Assembly (NCBI GenBank): GCA_032433595.1
Contig: JASWJB010000200.1
Coordinates: 1 to 64,000 of the forward strand
Reading direction: 5' to 3'
Origin: Conoideocrella luteorostrata
Taxonomy: Eukaryota; Ascomycota; Sordariomycetes; Hypocreales; Clavicipitaceae
DNA: 64,000 bases
In this document: positions 43,890 to 53,682 of the stretch, piece by piece
Layout: every line of letters begins with the position of its first letter
Numbering within the stretch: position 1 is the first letter of the stretch
The notes under the pieces: generated by a model
What the model was told of the DNA's origin: nothing
Seen by the model: the letters and a program-made list of their open reading frames with translations, nothing else
Databases searched by the model: none
Program-made: the position numbers and the translations under genes

Positions 43890-44956
43890 TCTGTCGGAGG
43901 AGGAAATCTGCATCTTTCTGTGAGCCGGTTATACATGAGAGCATAGCGAAACATAATCTGCGTATTGAATGTCTACAATGCAGAGAGTACTTTGCTGACG
44001 ATGAGGCATTCCACAACCACGCAGAAGAACGACACCCAGCATTCGCAACAGCTTATTACCAAGCACGCCGAAAGGACGATAGGCCGTACGTTCTTATGAA
44101 AGGGTTTTGATTTCGGGGAAAGCGGAACATTATCAGAGCTAAGGGCAAGGCCAACGAAGTTCAATGCCCAATGCCAAACATAATATGCAAATCGTCGTAT
44201 TTTACGGCAAATTTCATCAGACGCTTTCGACTTTCTCACGCGCGCGAAAGATTTCAGTGCCTCCGCTGCAATAAGAGTTTAGGTCAATCGTCATTAAGGT
44301 GTCATGATAAGAGCTGTTGTGTTGAAGCTGAAAACCCGAAGAGGCCTCATCTTGCTCAACCTTCGGAGGTAACCACAGCAGAACAAGACAACGCTCTCAA
44401 TAATATCACCAATACACAGAGTATCAGCTGCAATCACATCTTGAGCTCATCGCCACTGTCTATTAGGCATAGCCCGGCCCTTCAAATGTTACAGGGGGTT
44501 GTTTGGTCCACCGATCAGTACTCCACTCCGGACTACGCGGAACCACAGCCGGCTCTTGGTCTCAATATGCTGAATTTGGATTACGGTAAAGATAATTTTG
44601 GATCCTGTCAGCCGATGGGACATTTTAGCCTTCTAGACGCCACTAGAAGATTCCACATTCCCTGTGAGCTGGAACTGTTGGATTACACGGGTGTGTGTGT
44701 GGACCGGATATGTGGATACACGGGCTGTGAGAGAAAGGTTACGTGGCCTCTGGGCCTAAGGCAAGAATTCAGGACGAAAGTGTCTCAGATTATAGGGGTA
44801 TTTATAGGGGGATTTGGACGGGACCATCAGACGAGGGATTCTGGATCCATCATCTAAGTAACACAGCTCATCCCATGAATGCAAACATCGTTGAACCTCT
44901 CCTATCAATTCCAACAGGAACATGAATCCCAATTTGGATTTCTACAATCAGCCTGA
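43890..44956 (+). pseudogene. C2H2 zinc-finger gene broken by TGA and an LTR insertion
   Basis: A plus-strand frame carries zinc-finger text: IECLQCREYFADDEAFHNH (with a following ERH), CPMPNIICKSSYFTANFIRR and ERFQCLRCNKSLGQSSLRCH. A Ser/Pro/Gln-rich tail follows (TTAEQDNALNNITNTQ, SSSPLSIRHSPALQ). TGA at 44,108-44,110 interrupts the frame and no start ATG is clear upstream. At 44,676 a solo LTR is inserted into codon GAA-C. Without the LTR and one target copy the frame would run only ten more codons to TGA 44,954-44,956. With the LTR the frame instead acquires about 60 LTR-encoded residues, ending at 44,857. It lies close behind the nuclease-like gene on the same strand. Confidence 0.55.
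44676..44916 (+). repeat. Solo LTR family A, best copy (241 bp)
   Basis: Starts TGTTGGATTACACGGG and ends ATCAATTCCAACA, giving TG...CA termini with the 6-bp inverted ends TGTTGG/CCAACA. It is flanked by a perfect 5-bp target duplication GGAAC (44,671-44,675 and 44,917-44,921). Internal landmarks are CCTCTGGGCCTAAGGCA and a TATA-like TATTTATAGGGGGATTTGG. It is a product of LTR-LTR recombination of a retrotransposon. No internal domain remains in the window. Confidence 0.88.
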
Positions 44957-44966
44957 GAATTCTTGC

Positions 44967-45062
44967 GTAGAATATAAGCCCTAATTACGGCAACTGGAGA
45001 AGAATTCAGTGGGCCTACACTTTTGCTCCATAGTCGAGGGGTTAGTTGTTCCAACAGGAATG
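44967..45062 (+). repeat. Local direct repeat, copy 1
   Basis: About 90 bp (AAGCCCTAATTACGGCAACT ... GTCGAGGGGTTAGTTGTTCCAACAGG) are repeated at 45,195-45,290. The GTGGTCGAGCGGT-like core in copy 2 resembles a tRNA box A, so a tRNA-derived SINE is possible, but no box B or clear tail was found. The shared terminal TTCCAACA also resembles the end of LTR-A. Confidence 0.5.
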
Positions 45063-45194
45063 CGGCTTAGTACGAAAGCTACTGCGCAAGGTTAGGAGTC
45101 ACGGCTGAAGTACAAGAAGAATCCTCTACATTGATCGTTGGCAAGCCAGGTTTGTGCAGAAGCGAAGATGCCGGAGTGCCAGTTACATTTGTCG

Positions 45195-45290
45195 GGCGGA
45201 ATCTGAGCCCCTAATTGCAGCTACTGGAAAGTCCAGTAGGCCTACACTTCTCTGCTCTAGTGGTCGAGCGGTAAATTGTTCCAACAAATG
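45195..45290 (+). repeat. Local direct repeat, copy 2
   Basis: Matches 44,967-45,062: GAGCCCCTAATTGCAGCTAC, then TAGGCCTACACTTCTCTGCT and GTGGTCGAGCGGTAAATTGT. Copies are about 80% alike by eye and 228 bp apart. Confidence 0.5.
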
Positions 45291-45536
45291 GAAATTCCTT
45301 CCGTTCCTAGCTAATTACGTCGCGATCTGGTTGGACTTAGGAAGCTAAGCCAGCGACAATCTCATCCCAATTAATTTGCGTAGCGGCTTGTACTCGGTCG
45401 CGTGTGCAGGAATACGCAAGTCATTACTCCGTAGCGAGGTGGTGTATGCGGAATTAGTCCCCTTGTCCACCTCTCCCCCGTGTCTTACGAGGCCGTCTTG
45501 ATTGGTTTCAAGAGCCTGAGCTAATGGATGCCTGAT

Positions 45537-46088
45537 CTAGAGAACCAGCAAGGGAGTCTTCGACGCGCCTTTGTGTGGCTTTCGAACGTAACTGTCCCCA
45601 TCAGTCCGAGGTGATCCCTGACCGAGACATTGTGGTAGGCTCTTGCGAAGCTTAAACTCGCTGCTGACGAGATTGGGCAGAGACCAAACATACTCTAGCT
45701 GATGCTGAGATGGGAAAAAGGCTTCGGACAGGAAGGACGGGCATGAAGCAACTTGCTTCCAGAGATTTTCTCGTTCGCTGGCAAAATCTGTCCATGGGAT
45801 GATGCGTTGAGGATAAGATCGGCCGGTCGGGCTGGTAGGTTCTCCTTGAGACGTGGGGGAACGATCTGACACAACCATGAGATTGAAATCGGGAGTGAGA
45901 CATCTTTCGAGATACCGGAGTAACGTTAACGGTAGGGATGAGCTTGCTTCGCGTCGGAGTTGTTCCCCCTCGCAACGTCGTTCTGCAAAGGCGCGGCTTT
46001 CAACAGCTATATGCAAACATCTTTCTTTCTCGCGAAGGCGTTCTTGTGCTTGGAGCTGCTCCCGCAGCCTCTTTATGTCTTCTTCCAT
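45537..46088 (-). pseudogene. Truncated coiled-coil protein of a fungal predicted nuclease/kinase family
   Basis: A 183-residue frame starts MEEDIKRLREQLQAQERLRE, a charged coiled coil typical of this family. It continues with the family's conserved block: LTLLRYLERC, VVSDRSPTSQGEPTSPTGRS, YPQRIIPWTDF and FFPSQHQLEYVWSLPNLVSS. Longer relatives carry a predicted PD-(D/E)XK-like domain and often a kinase-like domain after this block. The Spok spore-killer family has the same general layout. Here similarity ends near residue 150 and the frame stops soon after, so both later modules are absent. It is probably a 3'-truncated remnant. Any link to meiotic drive is only by architecture. Confidence 0.5.
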
Positions 46089-46299
46089 AAAGCCGATTTG
46101 GCTGCAAGTAGCCGGCCGTTACCCTGGGATTCGAAGAGAAGCGCATGGCGAAAGTGGCGGATGTTTATGCTCTATGTACCTGGCCTTATTCTCGTGCCTG
46201 TTGTCTGGCTGTGGCGTAATTAGCGTTGGGCATTCTGGTTGTGTTGAGTCCTCCCTCTCCACTACATCCAAGACTGATAAATGGAGTCCGTACTGGCTC

Positions 46300-47300
46300 C
46301 TGTATTTATACTTGAAGCAAAGTACGCACTGCTCCACCTGTTCTACACACTAGGTGTCCTCATTGCTACCCGGCCGCGATGGGAAGTTGTGACATACTGT
46401 TGAGTTGCGACTTGTACCTTGAGCTACAAATTTGACGTCATCATCATTACTGTGAGGCGTTCTCACGGTACATGGCGGACATTAGATGAGAACGAGATCG
46501 CAGCCGTTTAGGCTTTGTTGGCGCGTTCGTTAACAAATACTTCGTCAAACCCTTTAGAAAGAGCAGGGACTGACTGAGGTTTATTGAAGGACGCGAGAAG
46601 CCATACACCTTTGTGTCATTGCCACCGTAGACGATCTTGCCCCGAACAGCCAGTTGCATTTAAAACATTGTTGCGTACCTGACGGACACTAATTGGCGGC
46701 CGTCTCAGCGCCACTCATATCTTTTTCTTCTTTTGCCGTCTTATGTTTTGGAGAAAGATCATCATACCCTCGCCCCACACTCGGCCGCCAGCAATGGCTA
46801 CGGCCTTGACCGCAGAGAACACAAATCAAATTTGCAACGCGGACCGATGACGGCCGTCGTGGTCGTAGGTGGCGGCGAAGCAAGGTCGGCACGACACTAC
46901 TGGCCGTCAAAAGGAAGCGATCTCAAGAGTCTCCACCACTCTCACTTCCCTGATAGGCGAGGAGCAGGGATCCGGCTACTTCCGTTCCCCTGTTGCCTCC
47001 CATTCGCGGCCCCGTGTCTGTCGCCCGTTCTGAGTCCTGGCCTGTCACACGTACCATTTGCTCGCCCGGACTCGGTCCTCCAGCGGAAGGGTCCTACACG
47101 ATGTGGAAGTATCTGTACCTGTGACATGCAGTTGTTGCTTGTTTCGCTGCGCGTCTTGTTTTGCTGCGTGTCCGTCTGGGTAGTAGGGGATGCATCTTTC
47201 TCAGCTGGCCGCGCAGTTGTCTCCCGATAGGTGCAGCCCAGCTTTTCCCCCTTGATCAAATTACTGTCTCGTATGGACGGGCCGAAATCCACTCTCTAAT
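46300..47300. other. Intergenic region upstream of the DUF3295-type gene
   Basis: Frames at 46,447-46,659 (minus, 70 codons) and 46,733-47,230 (plus, 165 codons, Cys/Ser-rich) have no recognisable domain and overlap frames on the other strand. The N-terminal domain expected for the downstream gene was looked for here and not found. Confidence 0.35.
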
Positions 47301-47302
47301 GC

Positions 47303-48621
47303 ATGTGTTGTTTAAATATTGCCACATCAAACGATGTTTCGCGTTTTCATCGCCATCTGGCAGCCTCGATCAATCCCATGATGTCTCTCGACTCTCACAT
47401 TAAAACTGGGCATGGGCCTCCCACATGTGTTGGAAATTCACATACAATTAAACTGCCATCCAGCCTGAACGACCTGGCAATCAAATCGGCTCCGTCCGGT
47501 CGCTCGCCAAAGTCCAACGCTATAGTAGGTAAGTCGAAACCTTTTTGTCAGCTAGCGTTGGTACACAATAGCTAACCTAGTATTATTACTACTTAGGCAC
47601 CGTAACGCCTCCCGCCAATGGATACACCCCATGGATGCCTGGTGCATATCGGTCTGAACAAACTACAATCGGGCTCCCGCCCCCCCCTTCGACCCCAGAG
47701 AGTAACAGCTCGAAGGACAATTCGGCTGAAGGCAAGGCGCTGCTATCATCAACGGCTACGGCAGTGATAACAAATTCTCCTCAGAAACTCAGTTCTATGC
47801 TGGCTCCTCGGCTTTCCCACAATGAATCTTCTGATGCCCGGATTGGGGACTCTCTGAACAAGAAGCCATCAGCATGCTCCGTTCAATCAGCCGTACGCAA
47901 TTTGCACCGTGGCAACCGCACTACCCAGGCCTTGCGGCAAGGCGAGTCTGCCGTCAGATCTGGCGCTCGAGGCGAGCACGTTCATAAGAGTGCTATTGGT
48001 GACGGCGACGATACTTTTGACTGGGAGGACGACATTGAAGATGATGGCAAATCGAGCATCGATGATACGGTTTTCCAGCGCATTGAGTGTACGGACAACC
48101 TAGCCTCACGCCCATCCCTCATCACGCTCATGTTGGCGCAGAACGAGCGAGCCAATCTTCTGACCAACAACACCTCGCAACCCCCACCTCCTATCCAGGA
48201 AACCCGTGTCGCTCGCCATGAGCCCTGCATGGGAGAACCTCCCAAAGACCCGGATGAAGCTCTTCCTATGCGATCTTTGGGTGTCAAACCCATCAGCAAA
48301 GTTCCTCGATCCAGCAGCGCCCAGCCCATCACAGCGATTCCCACACCTATCCTCTACCAGGCGGCTCTTTCTCCCCAAGCCACCCGCCGCAACATGGTGG
48401 CTACCGAGCTTTCCGAATCTCTCCGATGTAACATGCTCTTAGAGCGACAGCAGAAAACAAAAACTTCGCAAGCGTCCCTTAAGCGACGCCATACTTCTCA
48501 TGATGTTGCCAACCTAAAGCAATATCCTTGTATGAAGGCAAGCGAGGACGCGGTAGCCCGCAGCTGGAATGAATACCTTTTGAAGGACGCTTTTAACGGA
48601 TACCACTCCAGGGGCTGGTAA
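47303..48621 (+). CDS. DUF3295-type fungal protein, N-terminus probably missing
   Basis: Two exons (47,303-47,528 and 47,597-48,621) join across a 68-nt GTAAGT...CTTAG intron into 416 residues. Family blocks are visible: LPSSLNDLAIKSAPSGRSPK and NGYTPWMPGAYRSEQTTIGL around the intron, then an acidic DDTFDWEDDIEDDGKSSIDD, VFQRIECTDN, SRPSLITLMLAQNERAN, and a C-terminal ATELSESLRCNMLLERQQKT ... YLLKDAFNGYHSRGW. Intact relatives are longer and usually have an N-terminal DUF1752 region, which I could not find upstream. The protein is Ser/Pro-rich and probably nuclear, with role unknown. The stop codon lies only 37 bp from an LTR-A. It may be a 5'-truncated duplicate. Confidence 0.65.
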
Positions 48622-48657
48622 ATGTTCATGCACGCCTCAGCCAGTATGGATAACTCT

Positions 48658-48892
48658 TATCGGAACCATTTGGAGAGGTTCGAATTCTCGCGCATTGATG
48701 AGAAGATCTGCGTTACATTGATGATGGAAGAGAAATCCCTCATCTGACGGCCCTGTCTAAATCTCTCTACTTATACCCATACATTCCTAGACGACCTTGT
48801 CATAACTTCCTGCCCTGTTCCTAATGGCCACGTAATCCTTATGGCATTGACCGTGTAGTCCACGCTCTCTCTCATACATGGGCCATCCAACA
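48658..48892 (-). repeat. Solo LTR family A, reverse copy
   Basis: Reverse-oriented copy running from TATCGGAACCATTTGGAGAG to CATGGGCCATCCAACA. The CCAACA end is intact and the other end (TATCGG) is mutated from TGTTGG. Flanking pentamers ACTCT and ATTCT form a one-mismatch (C/T) target duplication. It sits 37 bp after the stop codon of the DUF3295-type gene. Confidence 0.7.
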
Positions 48893-50744
48893 ATTCTTCG
48901 AAAGCTGCGCGGTGGACTGGACCAGCAAAGCATCAACGTTATTTTTCTCTCTATCAACTTGAGCAAGCGGCCGCGGAAACAATGAATAACTGAGCGTCAA
49001 TTCAGCCTCGCCAAACTCTCGCGAGGTTGCCAACCCAAACCCATAACCCGACCAAGTGTGTATGACGGCCAACATTGGACTCGGAAGAGCCAGCTACGTT
49101 CAGTACTTGCCAACGGAGCCGCGAACCATAATTCCGGCAAAGAAGGAGTGAAAACCAGTAGCACTCACGACTTTCATAATAGTCGGCGCGACAGACAATA
49201 TCCACAGTTCACCACCAAATGTTTGCGGTAGTGAATTGTCACCGCTGTGACTTTAGCTTTATCCTTCTTTTGCTTCAATTTATGTTCTTTCTTTCCTTTC
49301 TCTCTTTTCTTCTTTTCTTCAGCTCTCTTGGTCTTTCGCCTTTTATCATTATGAGTATATTTCGTCCGTTCTATGCAAAGCATGAATATGCAAGCCAGCA
49401 CAGTCACCTGATCCTCTTTGTTCTTGATCAGTCAAAAGGCGCTAGACGAGTTCCATTGTTTGTTTTTATTTCGTCTTTATTTTTCCTTTTCGTCTGTCAT
49501 GACTATATATTATACCCTGTTGGAATCGACATGCGAGACTGGTACACTACAGCGCGTGATAATAATGTTAGTTGCAAGCATTTATACCTCAAAATCATTC
49601 AGAACTTGTGTTTTTATGGGCTTAGCGGACTGGGTAGCTTCGTAAAGCCTCAGTGTGGAACAGGTGTGAAAAACACCGAGCCATGCATGTCTGTGGGTTG
49701 CACAGGGTGTTGTGTAAGGTATTGATATCAGCGCGGTTAAAATGTAATGTAATATATTCAATAATTTGTTCTCTATCTAAGACGAGGAAACAAGTCAGGG
49801 AGAAAGCCCTGATATCATCGAATAAATATTGTGGCCAAAAGGTGACCACGTGACCTGCTCCGTGCTTCCTATTGTGCTCGACGAGGGATGCTAACAATGT
49901 CTAATAGCCATCGCTGTAAACCAATGAAACCTGGCAAGTCCGCTAACGTTGTTGGTTCTAATATCTCGTGTTGTGAGCTCTATGTCGTGGTTTACCATGA
50001 TGCCGTACAAGAAAGTGTCTTGTTTCGACGATCGATCCTTTGAACGAGCGAAGTAGCTTCGGCCGAGGCGGCTCAACCGGTCGTGCACGTGCCGGAAGAA
50101 CCATCGCCGTGAAAGGCGGAGCTAGGGCTCTTTATGATGGCGGCTCTGAGACCCAGTAATCACATTCCAGCTCACATAATTGGTATTCCAGATCAGCTTC
50201 AGCGCAGGCCTGGGTACAAAGAGGGGCGACTTGCCCATTCATTGCCCCATCGTCGCGAAGTGTGCAGTCAATCTACGCTGGGATCACATGAAGAGGAATC
50301 ATGAATTTGGCCAGCTCGCCGATTGAGTTTATTCACGGAGTATCACCAGGGGTGGTGGATCGAAGCGATTTCGTGCAAAGAGGACTTTGAGCACTGGCTA
50401 GTGTGTCATAAAGAGATATTGAGAGTCCTAACTATCTAACGCCTAGCTGTGAATTAATAGCCCTAATAATGCCGCAAGTAATTAGTGAACTGGCCTTTTA
50501 TCACGTGGAGTGCGACCATGATGTGTCACCATTGTTCAACAGAGTTAGAACAATGTGGTGTATATAGTGTTCATTGGGCAACGTCCTTTATTGGAATACA
50601 AGTGTCTAGCTGAGCATCCAACACTACTAAAAGCAGGGGTTTCTCACCCATTTAGGGCCCCATAGTGTATTGCTCTCTTTTCATAATTTGAAGAATTAAG
50701 ATCAGTTTGCCGCGTGCAAATTAAAATCCACGGAAAGTAGAGAG
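48893..50744. other. Intergenic region
   Basis: A pyrimidine-rich tract (49,255-49,330) creates a spurious 168-codon plus-strand frame (49,219-49,725) with a Phe/Leu-rich start and no domain. No other gene is supported. The last 250 bases before 50,745 include a TATATAG sequence near 50,562 that could serve the downstream gene. Confidence 0.4.
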
Positions 50745-51608
50745 ATGTCTTTCATTTGGGGAACAAAAGAACCGGACAGCCCAGAGCAGGGTCCAGAGGT
50801 AATGCCACCGACGGATGCTATGCTGTTTGGATCGGACTACGTGGAGTGCGCATATGTTGAAGGTGCAGACTGTGGGTTGGTCTTGAAATGGGACATTGAA
50901 TTAGCCTCGGACCGAAGACAGTGGATTTTGGACATGGTTGAAGACCCGGCGTATGTGGCGGCGGTACAGTCCCTGCAGACGGAAGCGGTTTCGGTTCAGC
51001 ATCGGTTGCGTTTGGCACGTATATTTGCACACAAGGTGCTACTAGAAGCAGAGAGACGGGGGGACGCTACTATTACGTGGTGCCGTATGGACAAGACGAA
51101 GGGAGTGTCGAAGTGGGATACGAGGAAGGACATCCGGCTGGAAGGAGTAGGACCGTGGACGGCTATCTGGCTGTATTCTGATATGTGCGACGCTGCGACA
51201 TGGGGAGAAAGACGAGGAGGAAGGCAAAGGGGGCTGGCAATGCCTTGGGTTAAGCCTCTCTGGTATTCGCGGGGTGGAACACCGTATGAGTACGCGATGA
51301 TGAGAGTTGCCGGCGGGAGCATATATCGACCTGATGCGTGTTGGCTGAGCGTTGGGTATCACTGGGAGAAGTGGTCTCCACTGCAGCGAGAGTGTGTGAA
51401 CACATGGATGTGTCTACAGTCGGTGGCTATTATCGGAGAGCATTCGGGATACGTGAGACGCGATGGTAAGCCCGATGACTGTGTGAACGGACCTGTTTTC
51501 AACAACGATACAGGAACAGAGATTGACTGGTGGAATTCGCTACGAGACAGGGTAGGAGTACTGCTGATAAATGCGTTTATCACTCAGGGACAAATAGAAG
51601 AACTGTAA
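50745..51608 (+). CDS. Orphan 287-residue Trp-rich protein
   Basis: A single-exon frame with a good start context (AGAGAGATGTC) and no interruptions. The product is soluble-looking, acidic at the start and rich in Trp and aromatic residues (TITWCRMDK, GPWTAIWLYSDMCDAATWGE, KPLWYSRGGTPYEYAMMRVA, WLSVGYHWEKWSPLQRECVN). No signal peptide or membrane helix is seen. I recognise no domain. That it is a real gene is supported by a diverged second copy at 39,992-40,690 conserving the same Trp and Cys positions. An LTR-A begins 96 bp after its stop. Confidence 0.65.
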   Translation: MSFIWGTKEPDSPEQGPEVMPPTDAMLFGSDYVECAYVEGADCGLVLKWDIELASDRRQWILDMVEDPAYVAAVQSLQTEAVSVQHRLRLARIFAHKVLLEAERRGDATITWCRMDKTKGVSKWDTRKDIRLEGVGPWTAIWLYSDMCDAATWGERRGGRQRGLAMPWVKPLWYSRGGTPYEYAMMRVAGGSIYRPDACWLSVGYHWEKWSPLQRECVNTWMCLQSVAIIGEHSGYVRRDGKPDDCVNGPVFNNDTGTEIDWWNSLRDRVGVLLINAFITQGQIEEL

Positions 51609-51703
51609 GGAAGGCGAAATGGAAAACATGGAATTATTCGATCACATCAAAACTGGGAATAGCTTCTGTTCAACTTCAAGAGGTACCAGCAGGAAGCTAA
51701 CCC

Positions 51704-51927
51704 TGCAGGATTACACGTGTGTGAGAGTGGATATGTGGATACACGGGCTGTGAGAGAAAGGATACGTAGCCTCTGGGCCTAAGGCAGGAATTCAGGACGG
51801 AAGTGTCTCAGATTGTAGGGGGATTTGGACGGGACCGTCAGTCGAGGGATTCTGCATCCATCATCTAAGTAACACTGTACATTCCATCAATGCGAACAAA
51901 TTTGAACCTCTCCTATTAATTCCAACA
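51704..51927 (+). repeat. Solo LTR family A (224 bp)
   Basis: Starts TGCAGGATTACACGTGTG and ends TTAATTCCAACA. It contains TACGTAGCCTCTGGGCCTAA and TAGGGGGATTTGGACGGGAC. Flanking pentamers AACCC and AGCCC differ by one transition. Relative to 44,676 it lacks about 15 bp around the TATA-like region. Confidence 0.75.
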
Positions 51928-51939
51928 AGCCCCCGGAGT

Positions 51940-52559
51940 GAAGGACAGGTTCCGATTCAGCTACTCGCAGGGTAGTATGGGGCGCAGTCGGATCGTAGCA
52001 CTATTCTTTATCTTTTCTTCTTGTTCTTTGTTTTGTCTTTGTTCGAGGTACCGAGCGGGGTTTATGAATACATCTATTTTGCGGGGGCACAACATGCTAA
52101 CAGGGGTATTTTTAAAAATTAAAAAGGCCGAAAGACGTTACCTAAAACCTAGGTGCGAAAATTTATTTTTAGAAAATTAAAAATAAAAACAGAGAGATAA
52201 ATAAGTCCATGTAGTCTCAGCGTAGTGTCGATGAAAAAGCCAAGTACGCCTTGAACATCACTCACCAATACAATATAGCCTATACTTGTGTCCCAAGCCT
52301 ATAATATGTTCCACGTGTTCGAGGCGCGCTAGTACCGCAATTGCTACTATGCTATAAGATTCAGCAGAGGGGGAGCTTCTCTATACTTTCGGATGTTTAT
52401 TGCCGCACATAGATACTCTTATGGACACTTAATCTTATAGGTCCAATTATCCCTATGCTTTTGTGGCATTCCAATGCAAACCAACATCGAGGAAGTCCGC
52501 CAAGACCCTCGGACCTAGCAGAATTTGCACTAATGAAGATGCATAAATACAGCAATACT
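51940..52559. other. Stretch without a clear gene
   Basis: AT-rich patches and an 80-codon frame (51,938-52,180) with no domain. Nothing is supported. Confidence 0.35.
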
Positions 52560-52837
52560 TGTTACGTTATTGAGGCTAGAGCAGTTGCACAGTGGAACCT
52601 TGCTTGGAATAAATAGATTGAAATGAATTGATAATATTGATGCTTTTTATATTAACGGGGAATTCCTTCCATTTATTCAACTAATCCGTTAGATTCGTTC
52701 AGATTCCACGACGCCCTGTGCAGCTGAAATCCTCCTGCAGCTACTCACTAGCTTGTTCAGCTGCTTTAATAATACCCTCACTAATCTAGCAATTTACGGC
52801 ATTGATTTTCCTGACAGAAGCATTTCTCCTCTCAACA
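52560..52837 (+). repeat. Solo LTR family B, copy 2 (278 bp)
   Basis: Starts TGTTACGTTATTGAGGCTAG and ends TTTCTCCTCTCAACA. Flanking pentamers ATACT and ATATT form a target duplication differing by one C-to-T. Shared landmarks with the other copies are TAACGGGGAATTCCTTCC, CCTCCTGCAGCTACTCACTA, and CCCTCACTAATCTAGCAATT. Confidence 0.75.
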
Positions 52838-52839
52838 AT

Positions 52840-53682
52840 ATTAGCTGGCATTTATGTGTCTGGTAAGGAATACCTGGAAGTTCACTGAGTAGGCAATCTT
52901 CTCTTAAATAGTAGTTAACACGGAGCAAAAGAGCTAAGCATGGGCGATCTCCTGCTCTGCCACAAAACACGTGTTTATGAACCTTTTTTTGTGCAATGGG
53001 ATAACCGGGTTGACGACTGGATCGAGACCCAGAAGCGGCGTTTTTCCTGTTTTTATCGATCGTTGTACATTACTATACAGCAAGTAAGTAAGTAACTAAA
53101 CGATAACACCTTAAGAATATTTAAACTAATCTAGTGTTATTGTCAAAGGCTATATAAGATGTATCATTCACGCTATTGGTGTGGAGCTTCACCTTATACT
53201 GAGTTTTGTACAAAGCGTACATATTACGCGCACATACGAAGGCGATGTGCCTTGAAGATTCAAGGCGAACTCCTACTAATACTATATACTGCGTGGCCCA
53301 AGAGCAAAACTAAACCCAAAGGCAAAGAATAGTTTACGAGGGGTGCATTAGTGCTCAAATGGCGCAGTTAAGCTCGAGAAAAACGATTTCCCTCCTCGTC
53401 TAGGAAGGTTCAGCTGACAAGGAGGTGGCACGACTCTAGGGGGGATACTTTTTACCCCAGAGGCGCTTCTGGTCACGGAAATTGGCAGTCCAGGTCATTC
53501 GATTGAGCTACATGGCAGCACAATTGCCGCGCTAACATGCAAGACACAACTACCCGACTTGGAGCAGATTGCCTGGAAGCCTGTTTTCCATCCTGTGTAT
53601 TCGAAATATTTTCATGTCTCACGTTGAAATAATTTATAGTGTAAATATTGCTTTAACTACTACTCATCCATGTCTAATCCTG
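52840..53682. other. Stretch without a clear gene
   Basis: No protein-like frame. It lies 3' of the SET-domain gene and would contain its terminator. Confidence 0.35.

Noticed and set aside
44743..44925. Open frame inside 44,743-44,925 as a small gene
   Set aside because: It lies almost wholly within the solo LTR at 44,676-44,916.
45853..46353. 166-codon plus-strand frame
   Set aside because: Most of it is antisense to the coiled-coil PWTDF-family protein, and the extension shows no domain.
47635..48621. Using ATG 47,635 as the start of the DUF3295-type gene
   Set aside because: The upstream exon 47,303-47,528 joins in frame across a good GTAAGT...TTAG intron and carries conserved family text, so 47,635 is an internal Met.
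49219..49725. 168-codon plus-strand frame with a very hydrophobic start
   Set aside because: The hydrophobic part comes from a CTTTT-rich tract. There is no domain, no supporting intron signal and no second copy.
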